NCBI GenBank assembly: GCA_029260335.1
Contig: JAJDDL010000274.1
Span: forward strand, 1-12,175
Direction: 5' to 3'
Length of the DNA stretch: 12,175 nucleotides
From: Phycisphaerales bacterium
GTDB lineage: Bacteria > Planctomycetota > Phycisphaerae > Phycisphaerales > UBA1924
The translations under genes and the position numbers were made by a program. Positions within the stretch are counted from its first letter, which is position 1. Each line of letters starts with the position of its first letter. Positions 1 through 6,400 of this stretch are shown here, in pieces. Below the pieces are notes generated by a model that worked only from the letters and a program-made list of their open reading frames with translations, did not search any database and had not been told where the DNA came from.

Positions 1-85
1 ACGCCCCCAGCGCGTCGATCGTGTGCGCAAGTGCCTGAACCCTGTTGTATGTCGGTAAAACGTACGTAACGCTCGGCACGCTCAC
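1..85 (-). CDS. Family 2 glycosyltransferase, N-terminal fragment (runs off left edge)
   Basis: Only the first 28 codons are inside the window. The reading from a GTG at 85-83 gives MSVPSVTYVLPTYNRVQALA followed by HTIDALGA. The hydrophobic strand running into LPTYNR is the nucleotide-binding start of GT-A fold (GT2) glycosyltransferases, which move a sugar from a nucleotide-sugar donor to an acceptor, usually at the cytoplasmic face of the membrane. The GTG overlaps the TGA of the upstream hldE-like gene (GTGA, 84-82), so the two are almost certainly cotranscribed and translationally coupled. This supports a role in the same surface-glycan pathway. The donor and acceptor cannot be predicted, and the DxD motif and C-terminus lie outside the window. 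Other frames here give no recognisable protein. Confidence 0.75.
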   Translation of the reverse strand, partial: MSVPSVTYVLPTYNRVQALAHTIDALGA

Positions 86-1701
86 GACGCACGCTCCAGT
101 GACCTCGGCGAAATCTCGGTCGTGGAGTAGGCCAGATGCGCCGAGTGCACCCGCGCAATGGCCTGGCGGATCGACGCGGTGCCGATCGGCACGTTGCCCA
201 GTTGCTGGGCCTCCTGGCTCGCGGCCGTGGCCCCGAGAAACGACGCCTGCAGCAGATCGGCGCCACATGCCAGCGCAAGCGAGCTCGCCGCGAGCAGCGC
301 GTCGCCGCAACCCAACGGATCGACCGCGATCGGCGCAAGCGACGGGATATGCGAGCTGCGCAATCGACGTGCCCACCCCGTTGCCTCCGCATCGTCGGAC
401 GGCTCAAACGCGAGCAGCCCTTCGCTGGCAAGCGTAACGATCACGTTCCGCGCCTTGTTCAGGTTCATCAGCCGCCAGGTCGCTGCAGGCAACCCGATAT
501 CGAACTCCCCAATGGTCTCGCGCAGCTCCCGCTCCGATGGACAAAGCAAGTCCATATCACGCATCGTGCGAAGCGATGCTTTCCGCCCCGAGACATCACC
601 CGCGAGCACCCTCGCCCGCGGGCGCAGCGCCTCGCAGAGCCGGTGGGTGAGCGAAGTCGTCAGCAAGCCCAAGCCGAAGTCCGTGATAATCGCGGCGTCC
701 ACTTCTGCGCCCACCGATTCCCGGGCCAGGTCGATCAACTGCTCACGCCGCGCAGAGTCCAGCCCCATCGGCGCGACCTCATCCACCTTGAACAGCTTCT
801 GAGGCCCGACCAGGTATCGACACTTCTGCGCCAACGGTGTCTCGATCGGCAGCTCACAGATCTCGACTCCCTCGGCTCGCAAGCAACTCCGCACGCTCTC
901 GGCCGACGCGTCCTGCGGCATGGCCGTCACGAGGGTCACCTGTGCGCCCATCGCCGCGACGTGCCTCGCGACGATCGCGGCGCCGCCTACATACGTCTTA
1001 CGCTCCACCGGTCGAAGCGTGAGCATCGGCCCTTCGCTCGCAACATCGGGCTGGTCGCACAGGATGTAGGTGTCGCGAATGGTCTCGCCAACGACCACCA
1101 CGCGCTGCTTGCGGATCTGCGCCAGGATGCCGCCAAGCGTAGAAAGCCCCAGCCGCGGGTCCAAGGTCAGCTCCGTGAGCCGCTTGTGGTAAGGGTCGAT
1201 GGAGTGTTCCATCGCCGCGATAAGCGCCGTGGAGCTGAACACAACATCGCCGGAGCTGAAAATCACCCGCCCACCATGCCGCTCGACCATCTGGCGTTCG
1301 CGCTCAAAGCGCGGGTCCTGATTAAACTCGTATTCGGCGCCCTTGATATAGATGTCGGGCTGGACGGCTTCCAACAGCGCCTCGGCGCTCGGATGCTCGT
1401 CGATCAAGACCCAATCCACACAATCGAGTTCCGCCAAGTTCTCTGCCCGTAACTCCTGTGGAATCAACGGCCTGCCGTCGCCTTTGGCAACCTGATCATC
1501 GGCAGTAATAGTCACCAGGAGAATATCACCCTGCGCCTTCGCAAACCGCATGTGACGCACATGCCCAGGATGCACAATGTCAAAGCACCCATGACAATGG
1601 ACGACTCGCTTGCCCTGCGCACGAGCCTGCGCTCGCAGTATCCGCAGTTCTCCTACCGTCTGAATCTTGATGTTTGCGCTCAACAAGGACCCCCGGCGCA
1701 A
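82..1701 (-). CDS. hldE: Bifunctional sugar-phosphate nucleotidylyltransferase / PfkB-family kinase (HldE/RfaE-like, domain order reversed)
   Basis: This 539-residue protein joins the two HldE activities: phosphorylation of heptose 7-phosphate at C1 and adenylylation of heptose 1-phosphate, cytosolic steps toward ADP-heptose for lipopolysaccharide core. Residues about 32-165 are a nucleotidylyltransferase domain with GCFDIVHPGH (38-47, HxGH signature), IKGAEY (119-124) and FSSTALI (155-161). Residues about 195-520 are a PfkB/ribokinase domain with VGGAA (238-242) and DPLGCGD (461-467); D467 is the expected catalytic base. E. coli HldE has the kinase first, so the order is inverted. The kinase DYxKG region reads DFGLG, so exact sugar specificity is uncertain. 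The reading opens at a TTG (1701). In-frame TTGs at 1686 and 1683, just after a CCGGGGG run, are equally plausible, and a TAG in frame lies a few codons upstream. The stop overlaps the next gene (GTGA). Confidence 0.85.
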   Translation of the reverse strand: MRRGSLLSANIKIQTVGELRILRAQARAQGKRVVHCHGCFDIVHPGHVRHMRFAKAQGDILLVTITADDQVAKGDGRPLIPQELRAENLAELDCVDWVLIDEHPSAEALLEAVQPDIYIKGAEYEFNQDPRFERERQMVERHGGRVIFSSGDVVFSSTALIAAMEHSIDPYHKRLTELTLDPRLGLSTLGGILAQIRKQRVVVVGETIRDTYILCDQPDVASEGPMLTLRPVERKTYVGGAAIVARHVAAMGAQVTLVTAMPQDASAESVRSCLRAEGVEICELPIETPLAQKCRYLVGPQKLFKVDEVAPMGLDSARREQLIDLARESVGAEVDAAIITDFGLGLLTTSLTHRLCEALRPRARVLAGDVSGRKASLRTMRDMDLLCPSERELRETIGEFDIGLPAATWRLMNLNKARNVIVTLASEGLLAFEPSDDAEATGWARRLRSSHIPSLAPIAVDPLGCGDALLAASSLALACGADLLQASFLGATAASQEAQQLGNVPIGTASIRQAIARVHSAHLAYSTTEISPRSLERAS

Positions 1702-1762
1702 CTGCGCGCTCGCGCATTGTGTCGGCTATCCGAAAACCAAATCGGTACAAACAAGCGCATCA

Positions 1763-1944
1763 TCAGCCTTTGCTCAACACCCGCAGAAAGTGACGCAAAG
1801 CCAGAGTCCTTTCCTGCGCCCAACCTTGCGCGATGGGGGGCTGTGTACCCAGGCCCCCGAGCAGATCGTCAGGCCGACCCATCAAGTCCGCGGTGAGCGC
1901 GAGGTCAGAACCCCACAGGCATCGAGTTGGCGCTCCACCGACCA
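1763..1944 (-). pseudogene. Probable 3'-end remnant of an unidentified gene
   Basis: On the minus strand an open frame of about 60 codons ends at a TGA (1765-1763). Its C-terminal part reads like genuine protein (a segment beginning DLALTADLMGRPDD and ending LRHFLRVLSKG) and about 70% of its third codon positions are G or C. It has no convincing start. Farther upstream a neighbouring frame, at about 1989-1910, reads ANWGFRCVGLGDWSVERQLD before meeting a stop, which suggests a frameshift near 1905-1915 in a once longer gene. Going upstream, that frame is closed by a TAG at 1992-1990. I do not recognise the family. It lies 62 bases upstream of hldE on the same strand, so it may be the decayed former leading gene of that operon. 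Chance openness in GC-rich DNA is the main alternative. Confidence 0.3.
1836..1858. repeat. GC-rich inverted repeat (hairpin)
   Basis: GGGGGC (1836-1841) and GCCCCC (1853-1858) form a perfect 6-base-pair GC stem around an 11-base loop, and a bulged extension by TG/CA is possible. No T tract follows on either strand, so it is not a canonical terminator. It lies inside the minus-strand remnant, so it may be chance. Confidence 0.35.
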
Positions 1945-2018
1945 GTCACCGAGCCCGACGCAGCGAAAGCCCCAATTCGCACCTGGCTCCTAGGACGGGT
2001 CAGGCGATCGCTCACCTC

Positions 2019-2216
2019 TCGCCGAAACCTGCTTTCAGCCTCCTGCTCGGCGATGGCTCGGCTTGGAAGTCGATCATCGACCGGCTTGGCACGACGTGGC
2101 TCATGCGATCGGGTGCAATCGCCGATGGCTGGGTGGAGTTGCTCAGCCTCTCCGATGCCAATGCGAAGATAAACGCCCTTCACACGCTCGCGGCGTGGGG
2201 CGAGGAGAGACTGTGA
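2019..2216 (+). pseudogene. 5'-truncated coding remnant, or 37-codon upstream ORF, overlapping the GT4 start
   Basis: The plus-strand frame ending at TGA 2214-2216 looks coding for its last 65 codons: about three quarters of third positions are G or C, and the product is protein-like (LLLGDGSAWKSIIDRL, then ADGWVELLSLSDANAKINAL). Farther upstream the same frame degenerates into Arg/Ser/Pro/His-rich text, and the only ATG in the coding-like part is at 2103, which would give 37 residues. The stop overlaps the ATG of the GT4 gene as TGATG, the arrangement of translationally coupled genes in an operon. I do not recognise the protein. It is either the tail of a gene whose front has been lost or rearranged, or a short coupling ORF. 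Confidence 0.35.
2202..2209 (+). promoter_or_regulatory. Ribosome binding site of the GT4 gene
   Basis: GAGGAGAG contains the Shine-Dalgarno core AGGAG (2203-2207), eight bases before the ATG at 2216. This fixes the GT4 start at 2216 rather than at the in-frame ATG 51 codons upstream (2063), whose extra residues are not protein-like. Confidence 0.7.
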
Positions 2217-3349
2217 TGCGGATCCTCGTTGCCTCAGACACACCCCTGGATTCAGTCCGGGCCCACACCATCAATGTCCTGAAGACCGCAGGAGGCTTCC
2301 AGAGGCTCGGGCACGACATCATCGTCTGCGCCCGCTCGCCGCAGTCCCAGGATCCCACCGCCGCCCTTGCGAGTTTCGGCGAGGCATCCCTGCCGTGCTG
2401 TCTCGCGGGGCCCGAAGTCCCAACCGCAGAGCAAGACAACGGCAGCGGCTTTGCGAACTGGGCCGTCCGCATCGCAAACGAGCTGCGCCCCGACATCGTC
2501 TATGCGCGCCACCTCCACACCGCCATCGCAGCGTGTGAACTCGGCTTCAAGACCATCCTCGAGACCCACGCGTACGCGGGTGACACCAACCCCGCGCTCC
2601 TTGCAGCACTCCGCGCAACCCGCGCACGAGACCTATCGATCTCGACGATCTCTCATCGCCTGGCCGAGTACTACATAGGCCAGGGCGCCCATCCCCAGCG
2701 CGTGCACATCGTCCCCGATGGTGTCGACACCGCGCTGTTCGAGAACACCGATGAACCAATCGAGAGCCCGCTTTCGGGCCATGGCCCGCACGCGGTCTAC
2801 GCAGGCAACCTGCAGGACCACAAAGGCATTGCCGACATTCTCGACGCGGCAAGCAGGCTCCCCGCAATCCAGTTCCACTTGGTCGGCGGGCTCGACGCCG
2901 ACATCGAGCAGGCTCGCCATATCGTCGAGCATCGCGAACTGACAAACGTCACGATCCACGGCCGCGTGCCCCACACACAAGTCGCGCCATACCTGTGGAA
3001 CGCAGATGTCCTCTTGCTTCCGCCCAGCGCACGCGAACCAAGCAAGGACTGGACAAGCCCCCTCAAGCTGGGCGAGTATCTTGCCAGCTCCTCCCCGATC
3101 GTCTGCACCGACATCCCGGCCTTGCGAGATTGGATTCATACCGATCTCGTAGAGTGGGCCGAGCCCGACAATGGGGCCTCGCTTGCCGATGCGATCAGCC
3201 GCACCCTCTCTCAGAGCGACACGGTCCTCGCCGACCGGTATTGCCGCTCGATCGAGCTCGCCCGCAAGCTGAGTTATCCCAGCCGAGCGCAGACCATGCT
3301 CCACGCGTCGATGGGCGCGCAGGATCAAGTCCTCCGGGTCGCCGCCTGA
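2216..3349 (+). CDS. GT4-family (GT-B fold) glycosyltransferase
   Basis: The 377-residue product has the two Rossmann-like halves of a GT-B retaining glycosyltransferase. The N-terminal half opens with MRILVASDTP and carries a central RPDIVYARH strand (91-99). The domain junction is VPDGVDTALF (166-175), and the donor-binding half starts at YAGNLQDHKGI (195-205). HLVGG (221-225), IHGRVPH (247-253) and PLKLGEYLASSSPIVCTDIP (282-301) follow; the last is the GT4 region with the conserved Glu (E287) and the nucleotide-sugar-binding segment. No signal peptide or membrane helix is seen, so it probably acts in the cytosol or at the inner membrane on a glycan precursor. The donor sugar cannot be predicted. 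The TGATG overlap with an upstream reading frame suggests it was part of an operon. It converges on a GT2 gene 56 bases away. Confidence 0.85.
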   Translation: MRILVASDTPLDSVRAHTINVLKTAGGFQRLGHDIIVCARSPQSQDPTAALASFGEASLPCCLAGPEVPTAEQDNGSGFANWAVRIANELRPDIVYARHLHTAIAACELGFKTILETHAYAGDTNPALLAALRATRARDLSISTISHRLAEYYIGQGAHPQRVHIVPDGVDTALFENTDEPIESPLSGHGPHAVYAGNLQDHKGIADILDAASRLPAIQFHLVGGLDADIEQARHIVEHRELTNVTIHGRVPHTQVAPYLWNADVLLLPPSAREPSKDWTSPLKLGEYLASSSPIVCTDIPALRDWIHTDLVEWAEPDNGASLADAISRTLSQSDTVLADRYCRSIELARKLSYPSRAQTMLHASMGAQDQVLRVAA

Positions 3350-3405
3350 TCACGCAGCGCCAGAGCGAGTTCCGTCGACTAAGGACCGCGCCGGCACACG
3401 CATTC

Positions 3406-4374
3406 TCAAGCCTGACGCTCCTCCAAGAGCCCGCTGCGCCAATGCCATCGCTTGACGAGCAGATGCTGTTGGTAGAGGAGCTCAATCAAGCGATCGGCCG
3501 CCTGGCCTTCCACCGTGTTGGCAGGGAGGTCCGCCAAGCCCACGAACGACCGCTCGAGCCGTTCGACGTCGCGCCGCTCGCGCTCCACGAACGCGCGCGA
3601 GTACGCAAGCTCATCGTCTGACAAAAGGCTTTTTCCAAACAGCGCGTGGGCACACTCAGGCGCGGCTCGCTCCAACCGAACCGCCTCGCGGCCCAACATC
3701 CGCTCCCGCGCAAGGTACTGCGCCGGCTCATACCGATGATCGTGCTCCACGACCGCCGCCGGCCGGTAACGCAACGCCACGCCCATGCGTGACACCCGCC
3801 ATGCCCATTCCAGATCCTCAAAGCAGGCACAAGGCAGCGAGTCATCGAACCCGCCGGACTCTCGCATAGTTTCGCTTCGAATCGAGAGGTTCAGTGTCCA
3901 CGCGTGGCGAAAGCCCCAGTCACGATCGGTCTGGCTATCCATGCGATCGTAAAAGAAGATCATGGACGTCTCACGAATGAGCCTGTCAAAGAGGCGATCA
4001 GGCTCGTGCACGCGCCATGGCGCCGCGCCAAGCATCATCGCCGGTGCACTTGCATCGCGGTGCGCTTCCACGTGTGTCGCCAGGCAATCCGGCCGGGGTG
4101 TCACGTCGTCGTTCAAAAAGAGCACGATGTCACCGCTCGCCCGAGCAACGAGCTTGTTCCGGGTCGCCGCAGGCCCCCCGTGCTCGAATGCCTCGACCCT
4201 CGCACGAGGCAATGCCTGTGCGATCAGGGCTCGCTCGCCCGTGTCAGGCCCATCCACACCGACGAGAACCTCGAACCGATCAGTCCCAAGCGTCTGTTCT
4301 GCCAGCGCCGAGCAGCACGCCGCGATCTTGTCAGGTCGTTGGCAGGTCGGGATTAATACGCTCAGCTCAGTCAC
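3406..4374 (-). CDS. Family 2 (GT-A fold) glycosyltransferase
   Basis: The 322-residue protein begins with the GT2 signature SVLIPTCQRPDKI (5-17), then FEVLVGVDGPD (34-44), GGPAATRNK (66-74) and the metal-binding DxD-type motif FLNDD (86-90). The likely catalytic acidic pair is FEDLEWAWR (185-193), followed by VEHDHRY (209-215), whose His fits the late metal ligand of GT-A enzymes. After about residue 225 comes an Arg/Glu-rich, probably helical C-terminal region of roughly 95 residues beyond the catalytic domain, without membrane helices. The start is a GTG at 4374-4372, with GGAAC eleven bases or fewer upstream on the minus strand. It is a single-gene unit here, convergent with the GT4 gene and divergent from the PilZ gene by 114 bases. 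It probably adds a sugar to the same surface glycan; specificity is unknown. Confidence 0.88.
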   Translation of the reverse strand: MTELSVLIPTCQRPDKIAACCSALAEQTLGTDRFEVLVGVDGPDTGERALIAQALPRARVEAFEHGGPAATRNKLVARASGDIVLFLNDDVTPRPDCLATHVEAHRDASAPAMMLGAAPWRVHEPDRLFDRLIRETSMIFFYDRMDSQTDRDWGFRHAWTLNLSIRSETMRESGGFDDSLPCACFEDLEWAWRVSRMGVALRYRPAAVVEHDHRYEPAQYLARERMLGREAVRLERAAPECAHALFGKSLLSDDELAYSRAFVERERRDVERLERSFVGLADLPANTVEGQAADRLIELLYQQHLLVKRWHWRSGLLEERQA

Positions 4375-4476
4375 GCTCGTTCCAATGCACCGAATCCAAC
4401 TCCAAGGAACAGAAAGTCCCGTTGCTCCGCCGAAGACTCTCCTTCTTTAGCCCGATACTACGACCAAGCATCAACC

Positions 4477-4483
4477 GAGAGGT
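4477..4483 (+). promoter_or_regulatory. Ribosome binding site of the PilZ gene
   Basis: GAGAGGT, with AGAGG at 4478-4482, lies six bases before the ATG at 4489 and supports that start. In the 114-base divergent region (4375-4488) I saw only a weak -10-like GATACT with no matching -35. Confidence 0.55.
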
Positions 4484-4488
4484 CACCT

Positions 4489-4806
4489 ATGGCACCCGAG
4501 AAACGGCAGCATTCCAGGCAGGATATCGACCTCGCCGCCAAACTCCTCCATGAGCCGAGCCACCGCTTTGCGCAGGCACGCACGGTTGATCTCAGCAACG
4601 GCGGTGCGCTCATCGAAGCACGCCTGATTCGCGCAATCTTCCCGGGTGATACCGTGCGAATCGCCATCGACTGGTTCGGCACAGGCGTTGTGGACGCGAA
4701 CGCGATGCAAAGCGCCCAGGTCATCCGCGCAGATCAGGAAGTCGACGGCACTCGCCGTATCGCGCTGGCGTTCGATCGACCGATCGAATCGCGACTCGCG
4801 GCATAA
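4489..4806 (+). CDS. Single-domain PilZ protein (probable c-di-GMP binding)
   Basis: The 105-residue protein is essentially one PilZ domain. The c-di-GMP-binding signature looks intact. KRQHSRQDI gives RxxxR (R6 and R10), and VDLSNGGALIEA (33-44) gives the D/NxSxxG motif on the following strand. The rest alternates beta strands and ends with a DGTRRIALAFDRP segment, as in the barrel of the family. PilZ proteins bind cyclic di-GMP and pass the signal to partners that control motility, secretion or exopolysaccharide synthesis. With no fused output domain this one must act through a partner, and the neighbouring glycosyltransferases make glycan production a plausible but unproven target. It ends 44 bases before the convergent HU gene. 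The start is supported by AGAGG upstream. Confidence 0.85.
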   Translation: MAPEKRQHSRQDIDLAAKLLHEPSHRFAQARTVDLSNGGALIEARLIRAIFPGDTVRIAIDWFGTGVVDANAMQSAQVIRADQEVDGTRRIALAFDRPIESRLAA

Positions 4807-4850
4807 CGCAACGCGAGAGTCAAAAGACTGCAAGGACAACGCGAGACCTG

Positions 4851-5273
4851 CTAAGAAGCGGCCACGTGCCCATTGGCTGTCACTTCCACAGGTCCACTCA
4901 CAGTGCCGTTTACGGTCCCGTTGAGCGTGTGGCCAAGCATTTTCGCGCTGTCCGCCGTTACGACCACCGACGGCTTCTCACTCGGGCCATCTCCCTCAAG
5001 CGCCAAGCGCATAAGCCTGCCGGGCTTAAACTTCACGGATCTGCGTTTGGGAATCGGCACCGGCTCAAGCGTCTTGGGATTCTGACCCATCCGCGCCTCG
5101 CGCAGCTTCACCTCAAACACGCCAAAGTCGCGAAACTCCAGCCGGCTGTCACGCCCGACCTCCTCGACCACGTTGTCGAGAAAAGCCTGCAAAATCGCTC
5201 GCACCTCGGTGCGCGGCCTCTTGGTCTGCTTCGCGATGCGATCGATAAGGTCATTCTTGGTCACCGTTGCCAT
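4851..5273 (-). CDS. HU/IHF-family DNA-binding protein with a C-terminal tail
   Basis: Residues 1-92 form a complete HU/IHF domain. The N-terminal helices start TKNDLIDRIAKQTKRP (5-20), then come FLDNVVEEV (31-39) and FRDFGVFEV (47-55). The DNA-gripping arm holds REARMGQNPKTLE (58-70), with P66 as the conserved intercalating proline. The terminal helix follows KFKPGRLMRLAL (81-92). HU proteins bend and compact DNA as dimers in the nucleoid. Unlike the roughly 90-residue norm, this one has a further 48 residues, Val/Thr/Gly/Asn-rich with NGT repeats (LNGTVNGTVSG, 117-127) and no lysine-rich histone-like repeats; its role is unknown. The ATG is preceded by GGAAG eight bases upstream. The gene is monocistronic or leads a unit ending here, convergent with PilZ. 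HU versus IHF cannot be settled by eye. Confidence 0.9.
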   Translation of the reverse strand: MATVTKNDLIDRIAKQTKRPRTEVRAILQAFLDNVVEEVGRDSRLEFRDFGVFEVKLREARMGQNPKTLEPVPIPKRRSVKFKPGRLMRLALEGDGPSEKPSVVVTADSAKMLGHTLNGTVNGTVSGPVEVTANGHVAAS

Positions 5274-5383
5274 GTTGATACTTCCGCGCTGGCGGCGTCC
5301 GGATCATCCATGCCCGAAGAACCCGACTTTACCCGAAAAAACGAGTTCCATGTCAGAGTCGCCGATGACTGCAAGTTGTCCGT

Positions 5384-5409
5384 GTGCCCCCCACGAAACA
5401 AATGGGCAC
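5384..5409. repeat. Inverted repeat in the HU leader
   Basis: GTGCCC (5384-5389) and GGGCAC (5404-5409) could form a 6-base-pair stem with a 14-base loop. It lies just downstream of the candidate HU promoter, so it would sit at the 5' end of the leader RNA. It has no T tract. It might instead lie in the 3' flank of the beta-barrel gene's transcript. Confidence 0.3.
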
Positions 5410-5416
5410 CAGAGGG

Positions 5417-5445
5417 AGTATCCCAACTGAATCCACGCGCGTCAA
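5417..5445 (-). promoter_or_regulatory. Candidate sigma-70-type promoter for the HU gene
   Basis: On the minus strand TTGACG (5445-5440, five of six matches to the -35 consensus) is followed after exactly 17 bases by GATACT (5422-5417, four of six to the -10). Transcription would start near 5410, giving a leader of roughly 135 bases before the HU ATG. A second, weaker possibility closer to the gene is CTGACA with TAAAGT at 19-base spacing. Prediction is by eye only. Confidence 0.35.
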
Positions 5446-5519
5446 TCGCGAAACACACAAATCAACAGATTGCCGCAAAACCTCGGGGAATCGCCTGCTT
5501 TTGCGTAAGGCACACACCC

Positions 5520-6380
5520 CTAATAGCGCAACTCCACGCTCAAGAACATCCCCGCGGTCGCGCCGGAATACTCAAACGCGCTTGCGCCGGTGCCATCCTC
5601 GAACGTCGAGAGCAACTGCCTATACCCGAACAGAGCGCCAAGATGACGCGTCGGGCGATACGCGAACTGCGCGTTCACATCGAACGAGAACGAGGAGTGA
5701 TCGCTGCCGGTCGTGAAGCCGCCAACATTCAAGTCCGTCTCCAGCACCCACTGCTGGTACAGGCCCAACTGCCAGCGAGCCCCGATCACGGGCTCTGCAA
5801 ACAAATGCCTCGCCGACGACGAACCGAGCCCCACCGAGCCGCTCGTAGCGCTGAACTCGACCTCAAGCGACGTGAAGCGTACCCCGCCCATCAACTCCAC
5901 GCGAGTCTCCAAATCAGGCCATCCAGGGTGCCCTTCCCCCTCGTAGCGCCAGAGCTCGTACGAGCCCATCGCCTCAAGCGAGAGATAGTCAAAGCTCGAA
6001 TCCAATCGATCGCCAGCAGAAAAACCCACGCCGCCCCAGCTTCCCCCAGAGCGCGCCGCGACCGTCGATTCCTCATCGAGATAGAACCCCGACAAGGTTA
6101 TCCCCCAGCGATCCTTGCGATAGTCCAACTCCAAAACCGGCCGCAGCGCCGACTCGTCGAGATTCAGCATGTCCATGGTCATCTCGCTCGAGCCGCCCGG
6201 CATGCGAATTTCGCCCGCCGCACTGCCCAACCAGACCTGAGGCTGTAACCGCAGCGTCCAATCCAGAATCCCCCCTGCAGGAGGGATCTCCGCCAGATCG
6301 CTCTGGTTCTCAAGATCCTGTCCAAACGCGAGGGGCGTGAGCAGGCAGATCGCGGTTGAAATGATTCGCGTCAATGGCAT
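5520..6380 (-). CDS. Putative outer-membrane beta-barrel protein
   Basis: The 286-residue protein starts with a classical signal peptide: a positive charge (R5), the hydrophobic core IISTAICLLTPLAF, and a probable cut after AFG (residue 20). The mature part is Gly/Ser/aromatic-rich and alternates polar and hydrophobic residues as in membrane beta strands (for example LRPVLELDYRKDRWGITLSG, 79-98, and VELMGGVRFTSLEVEFSA). It ends in VELRY, a terminal aromatic residue typical of barrels recognised by the BAM machinery. About 12 strands would fit the length, but I did not compute this. No family was recognised; it resembles generic outer-membrane barrel proteins of unknown function. There is no clear ribosome binding site before the ATG (6380-6378). 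The divergent arfB-like start is only 20 bases away. Confidence 0.7.
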   Translation of the reverse strand: MPLTRIISTAICLLTPLAFGQDLENQSDLAEIPPAGGILDWTLRLQPQVWLGSAAGEIRMPGGSSEMTMDMLNLDESALRPVLELDYRKDRWGITLSGFYLDEESTVAARSGGSWGGVGFSAGDRLDSSFDYLSLEAMGSYELWRYEGEGHPGWPDLETRVELMGGVRFTSLEVEFSATSGSVGLGSSSARHLFAEPVIGARWQLGLYQQWVLETDLNVGGFTTGSDHSSFSFDVNAQFAYRPTRHLGALFGYRQLLSTFEDGTGASAFEYSGATAGMFLSVELRY

Positions 6381-6400
6381 CGGGCGTAGGGTATCGTGCC

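Larger units (their letters stand above)
1702..2215. other. 514-base region without an intact gene
   Basis: This stretch separates the minus-strand hldE operon from the plus-strand GT4 gene, so promoters for both should lie here, but I found no convincing -35/-10 pair. It contains a hairpin (1836-1858), a coding-like open stretch on the minus strand ending at 1763, and a coding-like open stretch on the plus strand ending at 2216. Both stretches are listed separately. Short open frames on the plus strand between 1667 and 1993 give Arg/Ser/Pro/Gln-rich, unstructured-looking peptides and are not credited as genes. Confidence 0.5.

Noticed and set aside
136..1452. A 438-codon plus-strand open frame opposite hldE
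   Set aside because: It is rich in Arg, His and Gln with no recognisable motif. The minus strand carries clear HldE signatures throughout, so this is a shadow.
1552..1993. Short plus-strand open frames overlapping the start of hldE
   Set aside because: Ser/Arg/Pro/Gln-rich peptides with no ribosome binding site or motif. They overlap the well-supported nucleotidylyltransferase domain on the other strand.
3350..3405. Bidirectional terminator between the convergent GT4 and GT2 genes
   Set aside because: The 56-base gap contains no stem longer than about three pairs apart from the GTCGAC palindrome, and no T or A run.
4375..4488. ECF-type promoter suggested by GGAAC upstream of the PilZ gene
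   Set aside because: No matching -10 element at the 16-17 base spacing, and the GGAAC on the plus strand is a short match expected by chance.
4820..4830. Possible terminator from the AGTC-AAAA-GACT sequence after the PilZ gene
   Set aside because: The stem is only four pairs and no T tract follows on either strand.
4809..4846. Direct repeat CAACGCGAGA at 4809-4818 and 4837-4846 between the PilZ and HU genes
   Set aside because: Only two 10-base copies in a 44-base gap, with no inverted symmetry or mobile-element context. Probably chance.
4866..6248. A 460-codon open frame on the plus strand across the HU gene, the intergenic region and most of the beta-barrel gene
   Set aside because: The product is Arg/His/Pro/Ala-rich without domain motifs, and it is antisense to two convincing minus-strand genes. 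High GC suppresses stop codons, so such shadows are expected.
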